Shown here piece after piece: positions 39,086 to 49,800 of a stretch of DNA of 64,000 nucleotides. Origin of the DNA: Brenneria bubanii (GTDB taxonomy: Bacteria; Pseudomonadota; Gammaproteobacteria; Enterobacterales; Enterobacteriaceae); assembly GCF_022378355.1 (NCBI RefSeq), contig NZ_JAKMAJ010000001.1:62001-126000 (forward strand). The letters are read 5' to 3'. Position 1 is the stretch's first letter. Each line of letters starts with the position of its first letter. Made by a program: the position numbers and the translations under genes. A model generated the notes under the pieces. The model made no database searches, was not told where the DNA came from, and worked only from the letters and a program-made list of their open reading frames with translations.

Positions 39086-40567
39086 ATGTCGTTGTTGAAA
39101 ATATCGCAAGGGTTATTCCGGTTAAGCGACACCCGCGTGCTGCGTCTGGATGAACTCAGGATCGACAAGCATCAGTGCTGGGCATTCGTCGGCGCAAACG
39201 GCAGTGGAAAATCCGCGCTGGCGCGCGCCCTGACCGGAGAGTTACCGTTGTTGGGCGGAGAACGCCAGTGCGACTTCCGACACATAACCCGCTTATCCTT
39301 TGAACAACTGCAACAGTTGGTTGCCGCGGAATGGCAGCGTAATAATACCGATATGCTAAGTAGCGGTGAGGACGATACGGGCCGCACCACGGCGGAAGTG
39401 ATTCAGAACGAGATAACGGATCCTATGCGTTGCCGCCAGTTGGCGGCGCTGTTCGGCATCGATCATCTGTTGGCGCGCCGGTTTAAATATCTCTCCACGG
39501 GCGAAACGCGCAAAACCATGCTGTGTCAGGCATTAATGCCTCAACCGGACCTGCTTATTCTCGATGAACCCTTTGACGGATTGGACGTCGCCTCACGCCG
39601 ACAACTCGCCGCGCATCTGCCTGAACTGGCCAGCCGGGGCTATACGTTAGTACTGATCTTGAACCGCTTTGACGATATTCCTGATTTTATCCATCGCGTG
39701 GGCATTCTGGCCGACTGTACGCTGGCCCGCATCGGGGAACGGGAAACGCTTCTGAAGGAAGCGCTTATTGCTCAATTGGCCCACAGTGAACAGCTATCCG
39801 CAAGCGCCCTTCCCGAGCCGGAAGATGCGAAACTGCATACCCGACTTCCCGCTGATCAACCTCTTATTACGCTGCGGAATGGGATCGTGCAATATAACGA
39901 TCGTCCGATACTGCACGGATTAAACTGGGAAGTATTGCCCCATCAACACTGGCAGATAGTCGGCCCGAATGGCGCGGGGAAATCCACGCTGTTAAGTTTG
40001 ATCACCGGGGATCACCCGCAGGGTTACAGTAACGATCTCACCCTGTTTGGTCGTCGACGCGGCAGCGGCGAGACCATCTGGGATATCAAGCGACATATCG
40101 GTTACGTCAGCAGCAGCCTTCATCTTGACTATCGCGTCAGCGTCAGCGTACGGAACGTAATTCTTTCCGGTTTTTTTGACTCGATCGGCATCTATCAGGC
40201 GGTATCCGATCGCCAGCGCCAGCTCACCAATCAGTGGCTGACCCTGCTGGGTCTGAGTGGCCCGGTGGCGGACAGCCCATTTCAATCATTGTCCTGGGGG
40301 CAACAGCGATTGACGCTGATCGCCAGAGCATTAGTTAAACATCCTGCATTGCTGATCCTTGATGAACCCTTGCAGGGGCTCGATCCGCTGAACCGACAGT
40401 TAGTCCGCCGCTGGCTGGATATTCTGATTGGCGAAGGCGATACGCAGTTGCTGTTCGTCTCCCATCATGCGGAAGACGCGCCACAGTGTATTACGCATCG
40501 CCTGACGTTTGTCGCCCGCGACGATACATACGATTACCAAACTGAAGCCATCTCCCGGGCCATATAA
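39086..40567 (+). CDS. modF: Double ABC ATPase ModF
   Basis: Soluble protein with two ABC domains, linked to molybdenum metabolism by its place in the mod locus; the precise role is not settled. The 493-residue protein has Walker A GANGSGKSAL in the first half and GPNGAGKSTLL in the second. Walker B motifs are LLILDEPFDGLDV and LLILDEPLQGLDP. It is 62 nt after modE, in the same direction. Confidence 0.95.
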   Translation: MSLLKISQGLFRLSDTRVLRLDELRIDKHQCWAFVGANGSGKSALARALTGELPLLGGERQCDFRHITRLSFEQLQQLVAAEWQRNNTDMLSSGEDDTGRTTAEVIQNEITDPMRCRQLAALFGIDHLLARRFKYLSTGETRKTMLCQALMPQPDLLILDEPFDGLDVASRRQLAAHLPELASRGYTLVLILNRFDDIPDFIHRVGILADCTLARIGERETLLKEALIAQLAHSEQLSASALPEPEDAKLHTRLPADQPLITLRNGIVQYNDRPILHGLNWEVLPHQHWQIVGPNGAGKSTLLSLITGDHPQGYSNDLTLFGRRRGSGETIWDIKRHIGYVSSSLHLDYRVSVSVRNVILSGFFDSIGIYQAVSDRQRQLTNQWLTLLGLSGPVADSPFQSLSWGQQRLTLIARALVKHPALLILDEPLQGLDPLNRQLVRRWLDILIGEGDTQLLFVSHHAEDAPQCITHRLTFVARDDTYDYQTEAISRAI

Positions 40568-40881
40568 AAATCGCCGGCGGCGGGCAGCGCCCCGGTCATC
40601 AAAATGAACAGCTAATTCATCAGGATTCTGATTGATCTTTTAACGGCAAATCAGAATCCTATGCGCGTCTCCCTATTTAAGGCGCGGCAGGCGGGTGTGA
40701 TAACGCTACCACTGCCAACGTTGCATAGTTAAAACGGCGTTTATTTGCGCACGCTCCGGCGTTGAATCGCTGTTTTTACGTTACAGAATTATCAAATGAC
40801 CGGCGCTATTTTTGGTTACGGATCACCTTTCTCAACCACAGGCCGTGTTATTTTTTTATAAATTTTCAAGCAGAGGTCATT
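40568..40881. other. Gap between modF and galE
   Basis: A 314-bp gap. It holds a perfect 12-bp inverted repeat at 40622-40660 and otherwise only possible galE promoter sequence. I found no clear GalR/GalS operator. Confidence 0.5.
40622..40660. repeat. Perfect 12-bp inverted repeat after modF
   Basis: AGGATTCTGATT (40622-40633) and AATCAGAATCCT (40649-40660) pair fully, with a 15-nt loop. No U-run follows on either strand. It may be a 3'-end hairpin of modF or a protein site before galE. Confidence 0.5.
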
Positions 40882-41898
40882 ATGAACGTTTTAGTTACTG
40901 GTGGAAGCGGTTACATAGGAAGCCATACCTGTGTACAGTTGCTGGCCGCCGGGCATCAGCCCATCATTCTCGACAATTTATGTAACAGTAAAGCCAGCGT
41001 GGTTAAAACCATCACGCGACTGACAGGCAAAGCGCCGACGTTTTATCAGGGTGACGTACGTGACGACGCATTGCTTGATGACATTTTCTCCCGTCATGCC
41101 ATCGATTCAGTGATCCATTTTGCCGGCTTAAAAGCGGTGGGCGAATCGGTTCAGAAACCGATCGCGTATTACGACAGCAACGTCTACGGTACGCTGGTAT
41201 TGGTTGAAGCCATGAAAAAAGCCGGCGTCAAGAACCTGATTTTCAGCTCATCCGCCACCGTTTACGGCGATCAGCCGCGAATTCCGTACCAGGAAAGCTT
41301 TCCGACCGGTCATCCCGCCAGTCCTTATGGCCGCAGCAAACTGATGGTCGAACAAATTTTACAGGATCTGCAGCACGCCGAACCCGACTGGAGCATCACT
41401 TTGCTGCGTTACTTCAATCCGGTCGGCGCGCACCCCTCTGGCGAAATGGGTGAAGATCCGCAGGGTATTCCCAACAATCTGATGCCTTATATCGCTCAGG
41501 TTGCCGTTGGCCGCCGTGAATCATTGGCTATTTTCGGTAATGACTACCCGACGGAAGACGGGACCGGCGTGCGTGATTATATTCACGTTGTCGATCTGGC
41601 CGATGGCCATGTCGCCGCGATGGATACCCTGCAAAATCGTGCCGGCGTGCACATTTATAATCTGGGCGCTGGCGTGGGCTACAGTGTTTTGCAGGTGGTT
41701 GAAGCATTCAGTCAGGCATGCGGCAAGCCCGTAGCCTATCACTTCGCGCCACGCCGTCAGGGCGATTTGGCCGCCTATTGGGCCGATGCGGAAAAAGCCG
41801 CCGCCGACCTGAACTGGCGCGTAAAACGCTCGCTGCAAGAAATGGCTCAGGATACCTGGCTCTGGCAGTCTGCCCATCCGAACGGATATCCCGATTGA
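40882..41898 (+). CDS. galE: UDP-glucose 4-epimerase
   Basis: Interconverts UDP-glucose and UDP-galactose. I chose the ATG at 40882 (MNVLVTGGSGYIGSHT), preceded by AGAGG, giving 338 residues as in E. coli. The NAD motif is GGSGYIG; catalytic Ser/Tyr/Lys lie in IFSSSATVYG and YGRSKLMVE. It is followed 110 nt later by galM, without galT or galK. Here it probably supplies UDP-galactose for surface polysaccharides such as the WbaP-started polymer. Confidence 0.97.
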   Translation: MNVLVTGGSGYIGSHTCVQLLAAGHQPIILDNLCNSKASVVKTITRLTGKAPTFYQGDVRDDALLDDIFSRHAIDSVIHFAGLKAVGESVQKPIAYYDSNVYGTLVLVEAMKKAGVKNLIFSSSATVYGDQPRIPYQESFPTGHPASPYGRSKLMVEQILQDLQHAEPDWSITLLRYFNPVGAHPSGEMGEDPQGIPNNLMPYIAQVAVGRRESLAIFGNDYPTEDGTGVRDYIHVVDLADGHVAAMDTLQNRAGVHIYNLGAGVGYSVLQVVEAFSQACGKPVAYHFAPRRQGDLAAYWADAEKAAADLNWRVKRSLQEMAQDTWLWQSAHPNGYPD

Positions 41899-42008
41899 TC
41901 CGCCCGCGCCGTTTATCAACGTCAGGCTTGCGGATAAACGGCGATGCCGCGAGCCAAACCGCAGCCGGCCGTCATTTCAGTTTATGAAGGCATGCACAGG
42001 AGCAAATC

Positions 42009-43055
42009 ATGTTGAATGAAAAAACCGCCGCGCTGGCGCCGGACGGCCAGCCGTTTCAGTTAACCACATTGCAAAACCTGTCCGGCATGCGGGTGCGTCT
42101 GATGGATTGGGGCGCGACCTGGCTATCCTGCCTGCTTCCTGTTGCGGATAGCGACGCGCGCGAAGTGTTGCTGGGGTGCGCGTCGCCCGAACAATATCCT
42201 CAGCAGCAAGCCTATCTCGGCGCATCGATTGGCCGTTATGCCAATCGAATCGCCAATGCCACTCTCGGTCATGGGGATGAAATTATTCGTCTGGCCGCCA
42301 ATCAGGGAGAACACCAACTGCATGGCGGGCCTCAAGGCTTCCATAACCGACGCTGGCGGATCCTCAGTCAGGATGCGTCGCAGGTAACCTATCAGTTGCA
42401 CTCTGCGGATGGCGATCAGGGATTTCCCGGACAGCTCAGCGTGCAGGTATGTTATCGCCTGACCGAACAAAACGCGCTGGAAATCACATACCAGGCGGTC
42501 GCTGAAAAACCTTGCCCGGTATGCCTGACCAATCATGCCTATTTTAATCTTGATGGTCGTCAGACAGACGTTCGTAAACATCAGTTGCAACTGTTTGCCG
42601 ATAATTACCTGCCGGTAAACGGCGACGGTATTCCTGGCGATAGCCTCGCACAGGTAATGGAATCCGGCATGGATTTTCGCCAGCCTAAAACGCTGGCGAA
42701 AGACTTTCTGCGCGACCGGGATCAGATCGCCGTCGGCGGCTACGACCACGCTTACCTGTTGTCCCCTACCTGTGGTTCCGGCGAGAGTCCGGCGGCCAAT
42801 TTGTGGTCGTCCGACGAACGCGTATTAATGCGCGTATTTACCAACGCGCCCGCGCTACAGCTCTACAGCGGCAATTTTCTGGCCGGCACGCCATCGCGTG
42901 AGGGCGGCAGCTATGAAAATTATGCGGGTATCGCGCTGGAGAGCGAGTTTCTGCCGGACAGCCCTAATCATCCGGAGTGGCCGCAGCCAGACTGCTGGTT
43001 AAAACCGGGGAAAGTTTACCGCTCTGAGACGAGGTACCAGTTTTTTTCTCAATAA
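42009..43055 (+). CDS. galM: Aldose 1-epimerase (galactose mutarotase)
   Basis: Interconverts alpha and beta anomers of galactose and other aldoses. The 348-residue protein has the family landmarks NRIANATLG, LHGGPQGFHNRRW, the catalytic His in LTNHAYFNLDG, YDHAYLL, and the catalytic Glu in GIALESEFLPDSPN. It follows galE directly; in E. coli galT and galK lie between them. Confidence 0.95.
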   Translation: MLNEKTAALAPDGQPFQLTTLQNLSGMRVRLMDWGATWLSCLLPVADSDAREVLLGCASPEQYPQQQAYLGASIGRYANRIANATLGHGDEIIRLAANQGEHQLHGGPQGFHNRRWRILSQDASQVTYQLHSADGDQGFPGQLSVQVCYRLTEQNALEITYQAVAEKPCPVCLTNHAYFNLDGRQTDVRKHQLQLFADNYLPVNGDGIPGDSLAQVMESGMDFRQPKTLAKDFLRDRDQIAVGGYDHAYLLSPTCGSGESPAANLWSSDERVLMRVFTNAPALQLYSGNFLAGTPSREGGSYENYAGIALESEFLPDSPNHPEWPQPDCWLKPGKVYRSETRYQFFSQ

Positions 43056-43255
43056 CCGATAGCCGCGTTACCAACTCGGCATATCACCGGAGACGCCGCT
43101 TGGCCACCGCGCCAGCGGCGCGAAATAGCTTTCACTGGCGGGAGCCTGTAGTTTAAGATCCCCTACGCCGCCGATTTACAAATATCTTCAATTCCCTGCT
43201 TGCCCGCGTCTGTTTCCCGCGATTACACTGCCATGACCTTAGGCAAGGATATGTC

Positions 43256-43696
43256 ATGTCAGCATCCAGGTTATCGCCAACGTTTATCCATCACCTGCGC
43301 AACAAAGGCCGGTGGGGATGGTTATTAGCTTTATGCTGGCTATTTCTGAATGCTCAATTGGCTCTTGCCGGGCATCAATGCGATATGGCAATCAGCCACG
43401 TTTCGCCGTCCATGCAACATCAGGCGCATCTGCAACAGGCCGCCGCGCAGGCATCACACCCCGATGCGGTATCGAAGCATAAGGCGGAGCAAGCATCGCC
43501 GCTGTGCGAAAAACACTGCGTGCCGGATACCATCAAGCAGGACAGCTCGCCACCGCTCCTATTGGCTATCCCGGTCGACCATCAACTCGCGCTGGCCGCT
43601 CAGCCGCAAGAAGCGATTTGCGCCAGTCATGCCTGGTTTTCTCCTCCCGTCGCCGGTCCTCCGGCCGAAATCCGTTTCTGCCGTTTCATAGAATAG
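43256..43696 (+). CDS. Small exported His/Cys-containing protein of unknown function
   Basis: A 146-residue protein starting at ATG 43256 after an AAGG ribosome site. One hydrophobic segment (about residues 20-39, WGWLLALCWLFLNAQLALA) looks like a signal peptide or anchor. The rest is rich in His, with HQCDMAISHVS and CEKHCVPD, which suggests metal binding. I do not recognise the family with certainty. Its place just before cusF-cusC-cusB-cusA points to copper or silver resistance. The close spacing (74 nt to cusF) supports one operon. Confidence 0.6.
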   Translation: MSASRLSPTFIHHLRNKGRWGWLLALCWLFLNAQLALAGHQCDMAISHVSPSMQHQAHLQQAAAQASHPDAVSKHKAEQASPLCEKHCVPDTIKQDSSPPLLLAIPVDHQLALAAQPQEAICASHAWFSPPVAGPPAEIRFCRFIE

Positions 43697-43770
43697 CCCA
43701 ACGCTCAATAACCAGTCTGCGCCGATTGGCGTAATTATCTGTTATTTATTGTTTTTATGGAGCTATTGTT

Positions 43771-44115
43771 ATGAACGTCACCTCTATTGCGTTTATCGCC
43801 AGTCTATTCCTGTCTTCCCCTTTATGGGCCAATGCGCAGCAGCATCATGCGCCGACGATGGCCGACACGCCAAAAGCCGCGGAAAAGCGTTATCAAGCCA
43901 GCGGGATAATTAAACAATGGCATGCCCGCAGCGTCACCATTTCCCACTCGCCGGTGGCCGACCTTCATTGGCCGGCCATGACGATGGCATTCCAACTGCC
44001 AGACGCCTTTAGTGAAGATCTCAAACCGTTGCCGGTTAATACGCCCGTCGCGTTCAGTTTTGTGCAAAGCGACAGCGGCTATACCTTGACCAGCATTACG
44101 CCACGACAACAATAA
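43771..44115 (+). CDS. cusF: Periplasmic copper/silver chaperone CusF
   Basis: Hands Cu(I)/Ag(I) to the Cus efflux pump in the periplasm. The 114-residue protein has a signal peptide (IAFIASLFLSSPLWANAQ) and an OB-fold domain. The metal site is visible as ISHSPVADLHWPAMTMAF: a His, the Trp that caps the metal, and two Met. It lies 13 nt before cusC. In E. coli the order is cusC-F-B-A, so cusF has a different place here. Confidence 0.92.
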   Translation: MNVTSIAFIASLFLSSPLWANAQQHHAPTMADTPKAAEKRYQASGIIKQWHARSVTISHSPVADLHWPAMTMAFQLPDAFSEDLKPLPVNTPVAFSFVQSDSGYTLTSITPRQQ

Positions 44116-44128
44116 CAGAGGATCGAGC

Positions 44129-45385
44129 ATGAACATGTCCAAAAGCCCTTCTCTGGGGTGGATGGCGATGTTGCTGTGGCTGCCTGCCGTATCGTTTGCG
44201 GCAGATCTGGATCTGAGTCAGGCCTTGCAGGCGGCGGAACGCTATTCCGCAGAGCTGTCGGCCAATAACCATCAGATTCGCGCGCTGCAAAACATGGCCG
44301 ACTCCGCCACGCAACTCCCTGATCCACAACTTAAATTTGGTGTGGAAAACCTGCCGTTAGGCGGAAATAACGGCAGCCGGCTGACGCGCGAAGGAATGAC
44401 GATGCAACGCATCGGCATCATGCAAACCTATGTCAGCAGCAGCAAACGGGAAAACAAGGCGCAAACGTTTCGCGCGCAGGCCGACAGCCTGCGCAGCAAC
44501 CGTGAGGCTATCCGCGCCCGCCTGCAACGGGAAACCGCACAGGCATGGCTGACGCTGGCGCTATCGCAACGGACCCTGAAAGAGATAAAGCTGCTGGTTA
44601 GCGAAAGCCAGCGGCAAATCCCGCTGCAAAAGGCCGGCGTCGCCGCCGGCGCAGACGCCAGCAATGTACTGGATGCTCGTCTGACGCTGGCGGCAATGCA
44701 GGACAAACAGGCCGATGCCGAACGGGATGTTCAAATAGCGCAGGCCAAAATGGTTCAGCTTACCGGCATGGCGGACGTTCATATCCGCGGCGCACTTCCT
44801 CGCTTTGAACGCTTACCCGCCCCGCCCGACGAACTCAGCCAATCCATTCATCTGCATCCGGAAATGCAACTGGCGCGACGAGAATCCGAACTAGCCCAGG
44901 CTCGTTCTGCGCAATCCGCAGTGGCGTCCATCCCCGATGTCGGCGTCGAACTTTACTACGCCAAACGAGGAGACGACTACGACGATATGGCCGGTCTGAT
45001 GGTTACCGTCGATCTGCCGCTGTTCAAGTCCCGGCGTCAGGATAAAGACTACGCCGCCGACGTAGCCCGAACACAGGAGGCTCGCGACAACATCGCGCTA
45101 ACCGGCCGCGAGCATCAGGCGCAGCTTGATACGCTGATAGCGCAATATCAGGCCGCTCAGTCACGCTGGCGGCGTCAGACCCATGAAGTGCTGCCTCTCC
45201 GGCAGCAGCGGCTCAGCCTGATTCAGGCCCAATATCAGTCCGGCGGCAGCAGCCTTGCCGCCGTGTTGGAAGCCCGTCGTGCATTGCTGGAAAGCCGAAT
45301 TGACTCGCAAACTACCGCGCGCGAAATGGCGCAGCTTTGGGCAGCCATTCGTTATCTGACGCCACAGGGAACCCCACAGCAATGA
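44129..45385 (+). CDS. cusC: Outer-membrane channel of the Cus copper/silver efflux system
   Basis: TolC-like factor that completes the tripartite pump. The 418-residue protein has a signal peptide (MAMLLWLPAVSFAAD) and two OEP-type coiled-coil repeats, as in RALQNMADSATQLPDPQLKF and ALSQRTLKEIKLLVSESQRQ. It is related to CusC/CzcC but lacks a clear lipobox, so the symbol is by context. Its stop overlaps the cusB start (ATGA). Confidence 0.82.
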   Translation: MNMSKSPSLGWMAMLLWLPAVSFAADLDLSQALQAAERYSAELSANNHQIRALQNMADSATQLPDPQLKFGVENLPLGGNNGSRLTREGMTMQRIGIMQTYVSSSKRENKAQTFRAQADSLRSNREAIRARLQRETAQAWLTLALSQRTLKEIKLLVSESQRQIPLQKAGVAAGADASNVLDARLTLAAMQDKQADAERDVQIAQAKMVQLTGMADVHIRGALPRFERLPAPPDELSQSIHLHPEMQLARRESELAQARSAQSAVASIPDVGVELYYAKRGDDYDDMAGLMVTVDLPLFKSRRQDKDYAADVARTQEARDNIALTGREHQAQLDTLIAQYQAAQSRWRRQTHEVLPLRQQRLSLIQAQYQSGGSSLAAVLEARRALLESRIDSQTTAREMAQLWAAIRYLTPQGTPQQ

Positions 45386-46872
45386 ATAAACCACTCACAC
45401 TCGGCCTGCTGACGCTGTCGCTTGCCGGCGCTATCGGTATCGGGTATTTATGGGGCAGTCAGCCCCCGCGAACCGCGCCCCTACGCGCTCAAACGCCGGA
45501 CGAACGCCCGGTTCTCTACTGGTACGATCCCATGGTGCCGGATAAACGTTTCGATAAGCCGGGTAAATCACCGTTTATGGATATGCAGCTCATCCCCCGT
45601 TATGCCGATGATGCGCCGGAGGACGGCGGCGTAACCATCAGCGTTCGACAGCAGCAAAATCTGGGCGTCCGCACCACGCAGGCGAAAATGCGAACAACCG
45701 CGGCGCAAATCTCCGGCTATGGCCGCGTGACCCTTAACGAACGGGCGCTGCGAACCATCGTCGCGCCCAGCGGCGGTATTATCGAGCAGCTCAACGTGAA
45801 TGCAGTACAACAGCAGGTAAGGCAAGGCGATACGTTGGCGACGCTGTGGAACCCGGCCTGGAGCGCAGCGCAGCGGGAATATCTGGCGGTACGGCAATTG
45901 AACGACAGCGCGCTGACGCAGGCGGCGCGCCAGAGACTCGCGCTGCTGTTCATGCCCGAATCGGTGATTCATCGGGTGGAGCGTAGCGGGAAACCGCAGC
46001 CTCGAATGACGATTACCGCGCCGGAAGCGGGCTACGTGAATAAACTGGAAGTCCGGGCGGGAATGCAGTTAACGCCAGCGCAACCATTGTTCGAGCTGGC
46101 GAGCCTGGACCCTGTCTGGATCGAAATCGATTATCCGCAAGCGCAGGCGGCGCGGCTGAACGTTGGCGACCAGGTAGCTGCCGGCAACAATGCCTGGCCG
46201 GGAAAAACGTTCCACGGCGTCATCAGCGAACTATTGCCGGCGCTGGATGACGCCACCCAGACGCTGAAAGCGCGCGTGATACTCGACAATCCTCAGCAAC
46301 AGCTAAAACCCGGGATGTATCTGTCTGTACGGATTGACGACGCCAAACCGCAGCCGCGCCTGATGATCCCGCAACAGGCCTTGCTGATTAGCGGCAGCCA
46401 GAACCGGGTCTTGCTCAGCGACGGCGACGGCCACTTCGTTCCACGTAAAGTCACCGTTGGGATTGTCCACAACGACTGGGCCGAAATCACTGACGGCCTT
46501 AGCGAAGGCGATACTGTCGTCACCTCGGGTCAGTTCCTGATTGACTCAGAAGCCAACTTGCGCAGCTCGCTTTCTCAGTTTGGTGATGAAAAGCAGGAGA
46601 GCCCGCCCCGGACGTCGGATGAATATCCCGCCGGTTATCAAACAATCGGCGTAATAAAAGCCATCAACGGCGATCACATCACCATTGAGCATGATGCCGT
46701 TCCGGCGCTGAACTGGGCGCCGATGACCATGGACTTTAGGCTATCGCACGATGGTCCGCCGCAGGGTATTGGCATCGGCAGCAGAGTCCGTTTCCGTTTC
46801 CATATGGATGATCGCGGCGTTTATATTCAGGACATCGCCCCGCTTAATGCCGGACATGGAGGCCATCAATGA
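45382..46872 (+). CDS. cusB: Cus efflux periplasmic adaptor with fused CusF-like domain
   Basis: Membrane-fusion protein linking CusA and CusC. I chose the ATG at 45382 ([19 protein letters not shown]), giving 496 residues and a single N-terminal anchor. It has the CusB heavy-metal domain ([29 protein letters not shown]), barrel and hairpin domains. At about residues 415-490 there is a second CusF-like OB domain with [19 protein letters not shown]. coli CusB (407 residues) has no such domain. ATGA overlaps join it to cusC and cusA. Confidence 0.93.
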   Translation: MNKPLTLGLLTLSLAGAIGIGYLWGSQPPRTAPLRAQTPDERPVLYWYDPMVPDKRFDKPGKSPFMDMQLIPRYADDAPEDGGVTISVRQQQNLGVRTTQAKMRTTAAQISGYGRVTLNERALRTIVAPSGGIIEQLNVNAVQQQVRQGDTLATLWNPAWSAAQREYLAVRQLNDSALTQAARQRLALLFMPESVIHRVERSGKPQPRMTITAPEAGYVNKLEVRAGMQLTPAQPLFELASLDPVWIEIDYPQAQAARLNVGDQVAAGNNAWPGKTFHGVISELLPALDDATQTLKARVILDNPQQQLKPGMYLSVRIDDAKPQPRLMIPQQALLISGSQNRVLLSDGDGHFVPRKVTVGIVHNDWAEITDGLSEGDTVVTSGQFLIDSEANLRSSLSQFGDEKQESPPRTSDEYPAGYQTIGVIKAINGDHITIEHDAVPALNWAPMTMDFRLSHDGPPQGIGIGSRVRFRFHMDDRGVYIQDIAPLNAGHGGHQ

Positions 46873-49800
46873 TTGCTTATGTTATTCGCTGGTCATTGAA
46901 AAACCGGCTGCTGGTCGTGCTGGCCGCCCTGCTGATGGCGGTCTGGGGGGTGATATCCTTGCAAAAATCGCCGCTGGATGCATTGCCCGATCTGTCAGAC
47001 GTTCAGGTGATTATTCGCGTCAGCTACCCCGGCAAAGCCCCGCAGGTGGTGGAAAATCAGGTTACGTATCCGCTCACCACCACCATGCTGTCGGTGCCGG
47101 GAGCGAAAACGGTGCGCGGCTTTTCCATGTTCGGCGACGCATACGTCTATATTCTGTTTGAGGACGGCACCGACCCTTACTGGGCGCGCTCGCGCGTGCT
47201 GGAATATCTCAGCCAGGCGCAATCCAGTCTGCCCGCAGAGGCAAAGACCGCTCTGGGACCGGATGCCACCGGCGTCGGCTGGATCTATGAGTATGCCCTT
47301 GTCGATCGTAGCGGCCGGCATAGTCTGGCCGATCTGCGGGGGATACAGGATTGGCTACTCAAATTTGAACTGAAGACCATCCCTAACGTCGCCGAGATTG
47401 CCAGCGTCGGCGGCATGGTGAAACAGTATCAGGTGGTGGTCGATCCGGAGAGAATGCGCGCGCAAAACATTACCCATCAGCAAATCATTAGCGCGATTCA
47501 GGCGGCGAATCAGGAGAGCGGCGGTTCGGTAGTGGAACTGGCTGAAACCGAATACATGATCCGCACCGCCGGCTATCTGAAAAATGTCCAGGATTTCAAT
47601 CAGGTCGTCATTACCTCGCGCAATGGCGTGCCGGTGCTGTTGGCGGATGTCGCTACCCTGCGCGAAGGTCCGGAGATACGCCGAGGCATCGCCGAACTGA
47701 ATGGCGAAGGCGAAGTCGCCGGCGGCATTATTGTCCTGCGCTATGGTAAAAATGCGCTGGAGACGCTGCATGCGGTCAAGGCTCGTCTACAGGAAATTCA
47801 GAAAAGCCTGCCTGAAGGCATAGAAATCATCCCCACCTACGATCGTTCTCAACTGATTGAGCAGGCGATTGAAACGCTGAGCCATAAATTGCTGGAAGAA
47901 TTTGCGGTGGTTACCGTTATCTGCGTGCTCTTCCTGTTTCATTTGCGTTCTGCGCTGGTGGCGATTATCAGCCTGCCGCTGGGAATTCTCGGCGCATTTA
48001 TCATCATGCGTTATCAGGGGGTGAACGCCAACATCATGTCGCTGGGCGGCATCGCGATAGCCATCGGCGCCATGGTGGATGCGGCTATCGTGATGATTGA
48101 AAATATGCATAAAGTGATTGAACAATGGCGACGTCACAATCCGGGCAGAGATCCGCAGGACAAAGAGTGGTGGCAACTTGCCGAACGCGCCGCCACCGAA
48201 GTCGGTCCGGCGCTATTTTGCAGCCTGCTGATTATTACGCTGTCATTTGTACCGGTTTTTTCCCTGGAAGCGCAGGAAGGTCGCATGTTTTCGCCGTTGG
48301 CCTTCACCAAAACCTATGCTATGGCGGTCGCCGCCGGCTTGGGGATCACGCTGGTTCCGGTCCTCATGGGCTATTTCGTGCGGGGGAAAATCCCTGACGA
48401 ACAGGCTAATCCACTGAATCGCTGGCTGATCGCCTTATACCACCCGGTGCTGCAACAGGTTCTCAACCACCCCAAAACCACGCTGTTGATCGCCGGCGGC
48501 CTACTGCTGCTTACGCTGTTCCCGCTCAGCCGTCTTGGTAGTGAATTTATGCCCCCGCTGAACGAGGGCGATCTGCTTTATATGCCGTCGACGCTGCCCG
48601 GTATCTCGGCGCGGGAAGCGACGCGGCTATTGCAGCAGACGGACCGGCTGATCAAAACCGTTCCCGAAGTTGCATCGGTTTTTGGTAAAGCCGGCAGAGC
48701 GGAAACCGCCACCGACCCGGCACCATTAACCATGCTGGAAAGCACTATTCGGCTAAAGCCACGCGAACAATGGCGGCCGGGAATGACGATGGACAAGCTG
48801 ATAGCCGAACTGGATAGCACCGTCAACATACCGGGGATCGCCAATGTTTGGGTGCCGCCGATCCGTAACCGCCTGGATATGCTGGCAACCGGTATCAAAA
48901 GTCCGGTGGGCATCAAGGTGAACGGAAATAACATACAGGATATTGAACGCATCGCCGCGCAAATCGAACAGGTAGTGAAAAAGGTGCCGGGCGTCACATC
49001 CGCGCTGGCGGAACGCCTGGCCGGCGGCCGCTATATCGATATTGCGATCAATCGACGGCAGGCCGCCCGTTACGGCGTATCGGTGAACGAGCTACAGTCT
49101 TTGGTATCGACGTTGATCGGCGGACAGAACATTGGCGAAACCATTGAAGGCCGTCAGCGCTACCCCATCAATATCCGCTACCCGCGTGAATTACGCGATT
49201 CTCTGGACAAATTACGGGATTTACCGATAGTCACCGCGGGCGGCGCTCGCGTCACGCTGGCCGATTTAGCCGATATCGGCGTCAGCGAAGGCCCGCCAAT
49301 GCTGAAAAGTGAAAACGGCCGCCTGTCCGACTGGATCTATGTGGACCTGCGCGGACGCGATTTGAAGTCAGCGGTAGAGGACATGCGGCAGGCGGTAGCC
49401 CGTCAGGTCACGCTGCCGGAAGGTATCTCGCTCAGTTGGTCAGGACAGTTTGAGTATCTGGAACGGGCAACGGAGAAAATGAAAATTGTCGTGCCCTTCA
49501 CGCTGCTGATTATCTTCATATTGCTCTACGTCACGTTTAATCGCATCAAAGACGCATTGCTCATCATGGCTACCCTGCCCTTTGCGTTGATCGGCGGCGT
49601 CTGGTTGCTCTACATTCTGGGCTATAATCTTTCGGTTGCCGGCGCGGTAGGCTTCATCGCGCTGGCCGGCGTTTCAGCCGAATTTGGCGTCATCATGTTG
49701 CTCTACCTCAATCATGCGGTGGAAAAACACCGTTTAGCAGGGCAACCGCTATCGCGGCCGCAGCTTATGGCCGCCATTCATGAAGGCGCGGTACTGCGCG

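Noticed and set aside
43200-43255. CueR-type promoter ahead of the copper block
   Set aside because: TTGCCC and TACACT are spaced about 18 bp, but the expected dyad between them is missing; the CCTT/AAGG pair lies at the ribosome site.
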